Assembly: GCA_916613615.1 (NCBI GenBank)
Contig: OU744725.1
Coordinates: 7,546,708-7,610,707 of the forward strand
DNA length: 64,000 nucleotides
Origin: Steromphala cineraria
Lineage: Eukaryota; Mollusca; Gastropoda; Trochida; Trochidae
Direction: 5' to 3'
In this document: one piece after another, positions 15,935-26,702 of the stretch
Numbering within the stretch: position 1 is the first letter of the stretch
Layout of the letters: the number at the start of each line of letters is the position of its first letter
The notes under the pieces: generated by a model
The model's input: only the letters and a program-made list of their open reading frames with translations
The model's database searches: none
What the model was told of the DNA's origin: nothing
Program-made: the position numbers and the translations under genes

Positions 15935-16832
15935 TGTATTTGAATCTCCAAGATCAATTTGATCATATTTAAACAAACATATTTTCAAATCTGTTCTTCA
16001 TGACACACCAACATATGATTTTTTATCTCCATAACAAATTTGATTAAGATGTGATGATTAGTTTAGTTGTGAGATAGACAGGAATTGTAACAGATTTCTA
16101 ACAGAGTCCTCATTTTTGGCCAAAAAAGGCAAAATATAATAAAAATATTTTCAAAATTGTTCTCCATGACACTCCTTCAGATGATTATGTATCTTCATAT
16201 CAAATTTTATCAATATGTGATGATTAGTTTAGAAGTTATGAGCCGGACAGGACTTGTAACAGTTTTCCAACAGAGTCCTCATTTTTGACCAAAAAAGGCA
16301 AAATATTATAACAATATTTTCAAAATTGTTCTTCATGACACACCTTCATATGGTTATATATCCCTATATCAAGTTTGATCAATATGCGATGATTAGTTTA
16401 GAAGTTATGAGCCGGACAGGACTTGTAACAGTTTTCAAACAGAGTCCTAATTTTTTGCCAAAAAAGGCAAAATTAAATAAAAATATTTTCAAAATTGTTC
16501 TCCATGACACACCTTCAGATAATTATGTATCTTCAAATCAAATTTTATCAATATGTGATGATTAGTTTAGAAGTTGTGAGCCGGACGGGACTTGTAACAG
16601 ATTTCTTACAAAATTTACCACTTTTTCTCCAAAATCCTAATATTTTATGTATTTTTTCAGAAAATTGTTTCTCATGACACATTATTACATGTTTCTTCAT
16701 GTCCATGACGAATTTGAATTGAAATGGTTGATTAGTTAGAAAGTTATGAGCCGGACACAAAGTGTAACGGACGGACGGACGGACGGTACCCATTTTAATA
16801 CCCCCCGCAACTTCGTTGTTGCGGAGGATAAA
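15935..16832 (+). mobile_element. Pearl/Helentron-like element: 169-bp tandem core, (ACGG)5, hairpin end
   Basis: A unit of about 169 bp repeats five times; the landmark TGACAC recurs at 16001, 16167, 16336, 16505 and 16675. Shared blocks are GTGATGATTAGTTTAGAAGT, GAGCCGGACAGGACTTGTAA and ACAGAGTCCTCATTTTTG. After the last unit come (ACGG)5 at 16767-16786, a short spacer and a hairpin CCGCAAC/GTTGCGG at 16805-16824. A tandem core, tetranucleotide microsatellite and terminal hairpin is the architecture of the bivalve 'pearl' elements, which are treated as non-autonomous Helentron/Helitron-type elements. No Rep/helicase coding is present. The 5' end is not clearly located. Short open frames in the array are accidental. 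Confidence 0.7.
16805..16824 (+). repeat. Terminal hairpin of the pearl-like element
   Basis: Perfect 7-bp stem CCGCAAC/GTTGCGG with loop TTCGTT, a few bases before the apparent 3' boundary. Helitron-type elements typically carry a short GC-rich hairpin near the 3' end. Confidence 0.65.
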
Positions 16833-17670
16833 AATTCACTGTTTTTCAAAGGTATTAACAAATATATCACCATGTTCTCATGCCTAGCTATGATAGGTTA
16901 CCACGAGAACATGTGTACAGGGTGATGTAATGGCCAAAATCAACGGATCCAAGGTTTTCTCAGAAATTCCTTTGAAACCAAAATGTAATTTTAACGTTTA
17001 TTTGTGCATTCCTAGTTGTATAATTATTACTCTCTGTGTAACTTAAGTACCATAATCTTTACCTGTACTTCACGAACCTTGACCCATATCTGATATTTTG
17101 CCTGTTAGAGAAATATAAGAAAACCGATCCTGACTGTGCAGTGTATATTGAAGCTCTACACGAGATGGTTTCGGTTCCCGCTGCTACCAACACGTCAAGC
17201 CTCTTTGGCCCCAGCAACGTTATACCTTCTCAAACTCCTATAAATCCTATCGTGGTGTGATTACGACGTGGTTGAAATCTCATAAGAAAGTTGACCTCTC
17301 CAGAAGCTGGTTAAACAGGTAGATCTGTTACCTTCCTCAAGTAAATCACAATGTTCAGCGTTTTCTCGCATTATCGACAACAGTCATTGACAAAGTTGAA
17401 AACACTGTCGTTATCCTCGTGAAATATTTGCCGGGCTATCATGACTTTGAGGTACATTAAACAACAAACCTGCGATTATTGCTTCTGGTCACGCCTTCAG
17501 AGCGGAAACAGGCTGTATGTTGTTAATCCGTTAAGTGGATTAGCTGTACAGGTTAATCACGTACTCAGGCGATCTGACAGACTAATTGAAGACTAAGGTT
17601 CCAAACAAACCAGAAAAAGTTTATTGTTGATGTTACAAGATGTGACTGACAACGTACCGACGTGTCCCAT

Positions 17671-17740
17671 GCAGGAGCTGGATAGTACAGTGGTACGTGC
17701 ACACGTTTCAAATGGAGAAGTCCGGGGTTCAAATCTATAT
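17671..17740 (+). repeat. tRNA-like sequence (SINE head or tRNA pseudogene)
   Basis: GGATAGTACAGTGGTA resembles an A box and GGGGTTCAAATC a B box of RNA polymerase III promoters, spaced as in a tRNA. The T stem and anticodon stem do not pair, so it is not a working tRNA. A degenerate purine-rich tandem stretch (about 17880-18060) lies downstream. Confidence 0.4.
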
Positions 17741-18956
17741 GACTTTATTGCTTTTCAGAAGGATATCACTCATTACCAGCTTCAAGTTTAGTTGAACACC
17801 AACCACCGAGTGTCAACACAACCACCTCTACGCTAACACAAATGCATAAACAGCAGTACATTTGGACCTTAATGCATGAACGCAAACATATATAAAGAGG
17901 ACAGTAAATGCAGACAATCATACACAAATGCAACATGACATAAAGACAACGTTACATAAAGACAACAATACACAAAGATCAGAATAAAACAATAAATAAA
18001 AGGCATACAACAATAGATGAAAACGACAATAAATGAAGAGAACAAAAATGAAGACAATACATGAAGGTCGCGAAATTTTATGTTTCTGTTCATCATCAAG
18101 TATTCGAATCTGACTCTACCCTTTCTAGGTAATGTTCTGGAGACATTTAGCATGGCCCAACAACGCCAGTATGCGGCTAGTACTAATACTACGGGTGGAG
18201 AGGCAGCTACCCGTTTTACGACGCTATGATTAGCATCACGGGTGAAGGAAGCTACCTACAGATTCTCCTGTCTGATAACCCCGATAAATTTGAAGCCAGT
18301 TTTATATTTTAAATTATTAAAGAAATTGAATCCATGTTATTTAGTCCGTATCATGTAGGGATACTTTCATTAAATGGCGATAACAATAAATCTTTGATGA
18401 TTTTAATAACAAAACCATTCGGAGGTCAAATTGTTATAGCTTCATATTAAATTACTTTGATATTTCAATGAAATTCAACAAGGTATTAAGTTTGGTATCT
18501 TTATGTTAGAAGTGTGATATATTCTTCTATGATTATATACATTAAAATTCGGGAAATATCGGCATATTAAAATCATGTAAATTGATATCTTCTTCAAATA
18601 CATCTTGAGCAAATATTCATCTTTCAATGAATACATTATCCCTAACTTATTTTGTAAGCTATATTGTATATTAATCATAACTTTTAAGTATAAGAAAGAA
18701 ATTGCTTTGAGGAAAACATTTTCCAAGATATTGCCAATTTGTATACCCTCTGGTAGCGATACACCAGTTACAAAGATCAACGATGTTTCTACGTATTTCA
18801 TGTTTTGTGGTTTCACATCTCTTTAAAAAGTTGGTAACAATGTTACCATCAGATACGTGTAGTGTACTCAACTGGCCATCAGAGGTGAGATCAATGTCAA
18901 ATACCAGAAGATGACAGCTTATCTGATCGGATTCCTCTACACAACATGTTCGTAAC

Positions 18957-19066
18957 AACACGAGTTGAAAAGCCTGTATACATGGAAACTAACAACACGA
19001 GTTGAAACCCCTTTACATTGAAACTAACAAAATGGGTTGAACACCATGTACATGGAAACTAACAAA
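18957..19066 (+). repeat. Three tandem copies of a 35-37 bp unit
   Basis: Each unit reads AACACGAGTTGAAA, then a variable middle, then ACATGGAAACTAAC. Copies two and three have a few substitutions. Confidence 0.85.
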
Positions 19067-20587
19067 GTTCATAAACGGTTATTTCCTGTTTAACTTTGGT
19101 GTTTTGAGAAATTGTGGATTTCAGAGTCGAAATTTGTTCCAAATTTCTATCGATTTCCCGTTGTTTATTGACAAAATACAACTTGATTTTACGTTTCTTT
19201 TGAACTTCAGTTTAGTTAAAGACACCTAGACTGACAATTCTTACTACTTTATTGCCTAGAGAGGTTTGACAAGGTCCGGACATTATGATGTAATGTATCA
19301 TGGTTTTCATTTCAAATTGAAAATATCAGTTGAAAAAAAATATATTCTATACAGTATTCAGAATTATGAATTGAAACACTCACCTCACACCTCATCTAAA
19401 ACACATAACGTAGGCCATTTTTGCAGGGATGGTAAAATGTTTAGCAAAAATGAAACATAAAATGTTATTTTTTTATTGTTTAAGTGTTCGAGAAAGTGGA
19501 TCAGAATTGGTGTGAAAATACGTTTGAAAATAAAAGGTTTATTTTGTTATATGAAGGTGCTACATCCCACTTTAACATTCATTTTAACCCATCGTCCATT
19601 GCGCTAGATTAATCCTGAACACGTGTATGTCTGTGGACCAGTGCAGTCAATGTGCTAACGACTGTAGATAACTCTTTGATGTTTTATGATACAGGACAAT
19701 CAGTCGTCGTTCAATTGATGATCATTAAACGAACTGGTCACTTCATAGAACAGATGTAACGCTGATAAGTGAGATTTATTACCTTGAACTGACAATGTGT
19801 TTTCGTTCTTTTCATCACACTGTCTACCCTGTGGAACTGGATACAATAACCCTAACCTAACATCTGGTCTCTACCTAATCCCAGAAGAGTGAATGTGTTA
19901 CAAGTTGTCAACATGCTGCATTAAACCATAACAAGCATGTTATTAATTACCTACGGGGTCCCAGACACGTACCATAAAACGTTATTCATAAAACCTCTTT
20001 GAAATCAAACGCGTAATTGGACCTGATTAAATTGGATAAGTTGTAAATATGTTGTAGAGCAGCTGCGATGGAACGCTGTAAAGTACATGACGTCACACCA
20101 TAAATGAAATACCGTGAAGTTGTAAAACGATTAATAGATCTTCTGGTTGCAGATCAAACGCTGTGTAATTGGTTCAATTCAAGAGAAAAATAACACTCGA
20201 AAGGCCATAATCTGCTGTGAATCCTTTCGGAAATGAAAAAGGAATTATTATGTATTCCTGAATTCCTGTGCATGTAATGGACATTGATTTGAAATTATCT
20301 GAGTTGTAACAGTTAGACGACTTATTAGAGTTTGTGGGTTGTCAGCTTTAACAGTGGATGAGCAGCAAGTGTGTAGCCTCGCTTTGAATTTATGTATAAT
20401 GAACTCAGCTGAAATGACAACTCTATATATAAAGAAAGATAACTTTAGATGGTGAGGACTATGGAACTTTAAGGAGACACATTGTATTAATTTAAAAGGG
20501 TAATAATATGTTAAATATTTCTTCCAATTTTCTTTAAACAATATTTGTTGACATATTATCTCCAGAGGGTCAAATATATGTCATGAA

Positions 20588-20696
20588 TCAACTTAATTAT
20601 CTGTAGTCGTACATGTTATAAAGCATCAAGCAACATGCATAGCAATTTTAGTGTGAACACTGCTTAATCATTTGATGTAGGAAAAATGATTCGCAT
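20588..20696 (+). repeat. Possible fragment of the same MITE family
   Basis: The stretch TTTTAGTGTGAACACTGC followed by TGTAGGAAAAATGATTCGCAT parallels the internal GTGTGAACAC ... GTAAGAAAAAGGAATCGCAT block of the MITE copies at 31.6, 47.3 and 53.5 kb. The termini are not seen. Confidence 0.3.
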
Positions 20697-20883
20697 AGTG
20701 TAACAGGCCATAGAACAAACGTTTTAGGCCGTAACTTTGGATTTTTAAAATATTTTCTTGAAAATTGTAAGAGTTTTCATATCGTGAGATCCATTTCTTT
20801 CCAGGATGTTCAGTCCATAAGAATTTACTAATGATGTTAGGTAGGATTGATAACCAGTATTATAAACGAAACCTGTGATATCG

Positions 20884-20980
20884 GCTCGTGTACCATTCTC
20901 TCCCCACAGAGGCAACTCAGTCATACCTGCTAATTCAGGTATGACTGAGTTGCCTCTGTGGGGAGAGAATGCTCGTGTAC
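20884..20980. mobile_element. Tiny foldback element: perfect 35-bp stem with 10-bp direct repeats
   Basis: 20895-20929 and 20936-20970 are perfect reverse complements of 35 bases separated by CTAATT. The decamer GCTCGTGTAC flanks the hairpin on both sides (20884-20893 and 20971-20980), as expected for a target-site duplication. No coding capacity. A 9-11 bp duplication would suit foldback or MULE-type transposition. An RNA copy would be a long perfect hairpin. Confidence 0.75.
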
Positions 20981-21619
20981 ATGAAAAAGCATTTATTTCA
21001 TATTCAATAAATTGTTATCCATCAAATACATTGGGTTACAAGATTAACATTAAGACACATGTATAGTGATATTTACCTTATATCGATGATTAAAAAAGTT
21101 ACTTGCTATAAAATCTTTTAACTTTCGAGTCAAGCTTATAATATTGTGCGATCATGTACAATTCAAGCTGTTTGTTCTTTAAGTGTAAACTTTGTCACTT
21201 TCTTTATAGTATTTCGTTAGATATATCGTTTAAAATGTATGCAGAATTTTCTCAAACTACAATGAGAGAGAGAGAGCTTTTTTTCTTTTAAAACGCGACT
21301 GTCACTACATCGTTATTCCGTAACATACTAGTAATTGGCGAGCTGAATTAATCAATGAAGTAGCTTTTATAGCGCTTCATAACATTCTAATTACAACTGG
21401 ATTAGTTTTAATTGGCGGCTACTGATCAAAATCTGATCAGTTTGACCTACCCTTTGATCAAATGATATTAATTTATGTCTTGCTTTGATCATGACATTTG
21501 CCTTACTGGCTTCTTACTCCAAGTTATGTATTAAGTGCCAGGCAAGATCTGATCGTCACTTCATAAGAATCTCTCCACACACCAACTGCATCAACTCAAG
21601 GAATACTACTGTACTAAAC

Positions 21620-21701
21620 ATGGATCCCGTTCAGGCTGCATTCAAGTTAAGAAGACTGCTTGTTGCCCATGACTCTGCAGTACAGCACATTTTAGCATTA
21701 G
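21620..21701 (+). CDS. Exon 1 of an unrecognised two-exon gene or gene fragment
   Basis: ATG at 21620 lies in a good context (AAACATGG). The frame reads MDPVQAAFKLRRLL, then VAHDSAVQHILAL and one base of a split codon, ending at a GT (TTAG|GTGGGT). A 134-bp intron with the acceptor TTTCCAG leads to an exon in the matching phase (G+AT = Asp). The frame is also open upstream to about 21485, so an earlier start is possible. No family is recognised. Confidence 0.45.
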
Positions 21702-21835
21702 GTGGGTATAAAACATGTACTCGTGTAGTAAAAGCTTAATTGCATCAGGCTCTATCCTTTCATTCAATCATCTTTATGTAAGATATTATTTACAAAATAC
21801 ACTGTGACATTAATGAGAATATGTTCTGTTTCCAG

Positions 21836-22260
21836 ATATCAAGGTCAGTCAACTACTAGAGAAGATGAGAAGAACTTCCTCCGCAACCCTCATCGTCAAC
21901 GGCGAGCAACTTATTCAACGGCGTTGTGTCCTAGAGGGAATGAAGGAGATGTACATGGTATACAGGCAACTCAAGTGGCAACAAGTTAAATCCTGCGTCA
22001 TTGCCATCACTGAAAGTGCGGCCACCCAAGAAGATTCGGAAATTGTCGCCAACACTGTGCAGCAATTGGATGTGTCAATGGAAGATATCTCAACAAGTGA
22101 AGATGAACAGTCGATCCTGGAACTTTCAGATGATTCCTCTGATAGTGATGATGATGAGGAAGGCGATGACGACGTGTATAGAAGCGATGGTGGATACGAC
22201 ATGGACACTGTTACCCGTGCATGGTGTGTTGACGGTTGTCAGCTTCACAGAGGATTTTAA
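21836..22260 (+). CDS. Exon 2 of the unrecognised gene: helical region then acidic tail
   Basis: The exon begins after TTCCAG and continues in frame: DIKVSQLLEKMRRTSSATL, then IVNGEQLIQRRCVLEGMKEM and YMVYRQLKWQQV, likely helical, followed by a strongly acidic run around residues 110-150 of the joined product (SILELSDDSSDSDDDEEGDD). Stop TAA is at 22258-22260; the joined product is 168 residues from the ATG at 21620. Base composition is near 48 percent GC against about 33 percent around it, which supports coding or former coding. The stop falls where retrotransposon sequence begins, so the original C-terminus may have been replaced by the insertion. An acidic tail fits a nuclear or chromatin protein, but no function is claimed. 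Confidence 0.45.
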
Positions 22261-22724
22261 GAAGGAGATGCTGGGCGGTATGAAAGTGTACCTGTGAATG
22301 AAAGGAAATGTTTTAATTGTACAGACTGTGTCGAGGACGAATTTCATGTACTGTTTCACTGTGATATTTATACTGATCTTAGAGAAAAACTTTTTACATA
22401 TATATCTTCCCATGATGTTAATGTTTTTATTCTAACAGATTTTGAAAAAATGCTGTTATGTCAAAGTGCTGATATGTTTTACTATTTTGCCAAAACCTGC
22501 TTTTTAATATTACAAAGAAGGAAACGCCTTCTATTTTCCTAAAATATTACTCCTTTTTTTTTAAAGTTCATGTAATTTCTACGATATGTATATATGATAG
22601 TCTCTCATAACTCATAATGAGTGGTTCTGTACTTTTATCCGTGTGATATGCCAATATGTATTTATTGTTTTGCTGTACAGAAGTGAGACTTAAATAAACA
22701 ATTGTCTGTCTGTCTGTCTGTCTG
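22261..22724 (+). mobile_element. 5'-truncated non-LTR retrotransposon (LINE) 3' end
   Basis: The frame from 22261 to 22542 reads GRYESVPVNERKCFNCTDC, then VEDEFHVLFHCDIYTDLR and a hydrophobic tail ending FLILQRRKRLLFS. This C-x2-C ... EDEFH-x-LF-x-C ... YxxLR pattern is the C-terminal zinc-finger-like end of reverse transcriptases of CR1/Jockey-type LINEs. A 3' UTR of about 180 bp follows, containing a small stem-loop at 22610-22622, then GTGAGACTTAAATAAACAA and a (TGTC)n tail at about 22703-22724. The upstream reverse transcriptase is missing, the usual result of 5' truncation. A sister 3' end sits inverted at 41873. Confidence 0.8.
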
Positions 22725-22969
22725 CTATTTGTTGTTTGTTGATGTTGTTGAAATGAATAAAATTTGATATCAGAAAAAAATATCATTTCATGTTATTTTC
22801 TCATTGTCACCTAGTTCAATTTGCAAGTAATTCCTGCTAAAAGTACAAACGAATATTAAAAGAAATGAGAACACATGCAGTACACAACAAATAAAATTAT
22901 CAACATAAAAAATAATGAATATAAGCTTTAAATAGTGTGGAATTGAAAGTTTATGTTATCTATCTACTA

Positions 22970-23470
22970 CATCTGATAGGAACTTTAGGGTATATATACA
23001 AAAAGCATAAGACATCTTTGATAATTGTTTGAACATTGGCAATAAAGGGTGATTGAAATTTCTATATTAAACCCGTTTTGGATTAAAACATCGTCATTTC
23101 TCTAATCTAACACATCTTATTCTCTTGCATGGTAAATCTGATGGACAGAAAGATATTTCTTTAAGGCTGTATCAACAAAACATAAAACATATTTCATAAA
23201 TATTTGAAAATTGTCAATGAAGGGTGAACGACATTTCTTCATTATGCAATTTTAGATTATAACATCGTCATTTCTCTTATTTAACACATGTTATTCTCCT
23301 GCATGTTAAATCTGATTGGAAAAAAGGATATTTCTTTAAGGAAGTATCAACAAAACACTAAATATCTTTTATACATAACTACTTGGAAATTGGAAATGAG
23401 GAAGGAATGAATTTTCTACTCGAAACACTTTTGAATTATAACATCGCCATTTCTCTCCTTTTACATAAAC
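22970..23470 (+). repeat. About 176-bp tandem repeat, nearly three copies
   Basis: AACATCGTCATTTCTCT (one C variant) recurs at 23087, 23261 and 23440; between them AAGATATTTCTTTAAGG and GTATCAACAAAACA also repeat. The array abuts the 3' side of the LINE at 22.7 kb after a short gap. Non-coding. Confidence 0.75.
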
Positions 23471-23867
23471 AATTCTACACTTGTCATGGACATCCTGATT
23501 TGATCTGACATAGGCAAGCAGTTTAGAAAGACATTTATCATATCTGCATTGCATGAATACTTTCCTTCGCTATATAAAGATAACAAAATTGAAAGCTGGC
23601 TGTGAACTGCCACGACCAAGCATTCGTATGGGTTCCTTCCTTCACCAAAATTCAACATTCAACAAGGTTGTTTAGTCTATGAAAAGAAATTTAATGTGTG
23701 TGTCAGAGATAGTCTATGCTATTGACCAACGGAAACATGTTTTGATATTCTGAATGTAAGAGAAGGAATGCATAGTTCTGTCTGCAGATAATCTACATTC
23801 TCTTGATTGACAATCAAAGTGTGATTGGTAAAGTACTAGTAAGCCTTTGACCGATTACAGCGGAAAC

Positions 23868-23968
<101 letters not shown>

Positions 23969-25079
23969 TAATCCTGCTACGACAATGCTACAAGTTGCAC
24001 ATCCAGCATTTGTTTTTAAAATCCGTTTGCTCAACAGAATTTTTTTCAAATTATAGCATAAAACTTTCTATCTGTTAAATGTTATTCTTCTCTTGGCTTA
24101 TCTTACCTATTTATTTTTAGCGACTCAATAAGAGAGTTCTCTGTATTGATAAAAGTATCAGTTAGTATCATGATGCAACAAGTAAAAAACACTGGAAGTT
24201 TCGATTGTTTTGTGTTCTATCACTAACTAATCCTTTTCATCAAAGTTTGAATTATAAATGCACTCTAATCGATACCGCATACAATTTTCAAATTTGACTC
24301 TGAAAACTTTGAAACTCGACCAGGAGCAGGTGGACATTAAAGAAGCGACGCTAGCAAGTGGTTAATATTTGAAAAGCCCTTTATGTGTCCCCTTTGATCC
24401 ATATATTGTAAGAAAACGCTACATGTTAGGGGTCAACCGAACTTCTCATTTTTCTTCAATTATCACTTAAATCCACAAGTTTGAAAATTAGTGTCTCCAA
24501 GCGACTTTTGACTGGTTAGTTTAAACGGTAAGCTATTTTGATTGGGCGAGGAAGTTCGAGTGGGGTCTCTAATGAGGGATGCGACAGGAGACGTTTTAGA
24601 TCCCCCTCTATTCAAGACTTCTTTGCGGTAATAGGCGTCGTACTCAAGACGTCCTGTAGCACTGGGGCACGCGTTTGGTGGGACATATTCGAGCCCAACT
24701 GATCATTATGAGACAGTGAAAACCGATACCGGAGACGGGGTTACGTTTATAAATGAATATTTGAGGGATACTGGGTCACTAGGGCGATATTTAGGGGAAC
24801 AAGCTTTCCTCAGTCTCGGAGTAGGGCAGGGAAGATTTATTGAAGCTAACGCATTGTGACGTCTCGGTGGCCTTTCTGAATATAACAAGAAGGGATTTAC
24901 CTTTCAAGCTAGAGAATTCCTTTTAACACGGTTACAATAGCGGAGCGGGTCTCCACGTGCCATCATACAGGCTTGTTAGCCCTGGGTCCTGTAACCCATC
25001 CTTACACCCCGGGCTCTCGTAATACTGTCAACCGCTCATCATATGGGTCAGGTTTCAAATAAAAGGTCTATCTTAAATC

Positions 25080-25770
25080 TCAAGAGGATCCATCCTCGTC
25101 AGACGCTACCTCTTTTCCCCTTCACCCCAACACCCCCCAACCCTACACCCCCACCCCTCTCCCCCTCCTGTCTACCCTTCTTGCCCCCTATCACCCCCTC
25201 CTCCCATTCCGATATTCTTCACATTGATCGGTCGTTGGCCCTGTTTCCGCTAACGTTAGCGGTCCTATCGTAATAACACCTTACCATGTTTGCATTGAGA
25301 TTTATACTATAAAAGGTGCTTTCAAATTCTATGGGTCGATCCTGAGGGTTTAAACATTGCCCCCGTGAGGTGTGGGGCACATCTCCATAACTTCCCCAAC
25401 AAAACCCCCTTTCTCCCCGAGTGACAGCTTCTTTCCACCGCCGGGTCCCCCGATAACTGTACAAGCTAGGGACAAATCGTGTAATTATTTCACCAGAGAC
25501 ACCTGTATGCAAATGACGGTTTCTTTTCAAAGGGGCGAGCGAGGCACGGGTCTGTCTCGTGCAAGGTGACGCGTGGCTGAGTTCCCTCCCTCCCCCTTTA
25601 TCTCTCCCCTCATCCTCCCCTTTATCACCCCCCTCACCCCCACTCCACTACCCCTTCACACTTGCCCCCCACGCCCCAAATTCACAACCCATCCCCCCCA
25701 CACACACACACTTCTACCCCACCCCACTAGCCCTTCTTCCCCCATCTCGCACCTGCTCTAGTCTAGCCCA
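25080..25770 (+). repeat. Two polypyrimidine (C-rich) tracts
   Basis: 25100-25205 and 25580-25755 are almost purine-free on the plus strand, made of CCCC/CCCT/CAC runs. The complementary strand is G-rich and could form quadruplexes or triplex DNA. Pro/Ser-rich frames through them are compositional artefacts. Confidence 0.7.
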
Positions 25771-26664
25771 CAGGTAAGCATCTACGTGGCAATGTTATAC
25801 ATTTCTGTAGAGCATGTCTAACTCGCGGCCACCCTACACTACCCTCTGTATTCTTATAAACATATAAGGTGGACACGTGGAGGCAATAAATCGAAAGGAC
25901 GTATTGACAAACATTCGTATTTTAGTATCGAATTTAGGAATAGACTCGAACGTAAAATTAAAGTTCGTAAGAAGATCAAAGTTCAACGACTTGTTAAGTG
26001 GTCTTCACTGACAAGCACGATTGTTCGTTATGTTCTTGTTTCATTATGTGAGGTTGTTCTTCATCTCGACAAACAAGTAATATGTTACAGTGGCAACAGT
26101 TACGATATTTGCAAATTAAGTATTGTCGTCATTTGTGTTATCAGCTAACGAATGGACGTTTATGCGAAATATTCAAGTTTGTGCTTGTAAATATATTGTG
26201 ATGGCTTAATAAGTTTAACTTTTCTGATTTCCTTATTTATTACAATTAAAAGTTAATCGACATTAAGTTTTACGATGCTTTCCATTATGTGGAAGTACGG
26301 TTAGAATATTGACAGTAATCGTTTACCAATCCGTTAATCTGACCTTTCCTCAGAAGCAGTAAGATTGACTGTTTGAATGGATTGTAAAGTATTCTGGCTT
26401 AATCTGCAGGTAAACTTCGTAAATGTGTTTGTTGATAAAAGTCTACCATGTTGTTGTGAAATATCCTAACATGAACTTCTTCTTTGTATTTCTTCAAAGG
26501 AAAGGAAAAACAAACATTTGTTTTCGACGCAACACTCTGTCAAACTGATGCAAAAGAATAATTGAAATGTTGGAGGATCTTTGTATTGAAGCTTTGCCTG
26601 CTAAATATCGAAATGCGCCGGAATGTGAGTAGAGAGTGGCGGCTCGTGCTTCTGTTTACCAGTG

Positions 26665-26702
26665 TCGCGTGCCCCGAGTCGAGAGGCAGCTTGGGCACGC
26701 GA
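26665..26702. repeat. GC-rich hairpin, 10-bp arms
   Basis: TCGCGTGCCC (26665-26674) is perfectly inverted at 26693-26702 with an 18-base loop, inside a GC-richer stretch (26600-27130) with no coding frame. Confidence 0.5.

Larger units (their letters stand above)
16833..20587. other. Gene-free stretch with minor repeats
   Basis: Holds an imperfect inverted repeat at about 16868-16928 (ATGTTCTC/GAGAACAT), the tRNA-like sequence at 17.7 kb, a degenerate tandem stretch at 17880-18060 and the 36-bp repeat at 19.0 kb. No coding sequence is supported. Confidence 0.5.

Noticed and set aside
16326..16793. Short frames repeating similar peptides
   Set aside because: They derive from the 169-bp tandem core, whose length is not a multiple of three; no protein is likely.
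17671..17740. Functional tRNA gene
   Set aside because: A and B boxes are present but the T and anticodon stems do not pair.
25043..25777. Pro/Ser-rich frames
   Set aside because: They read through C-rich polypyrimidine tracts and their composition explains the amino acids.
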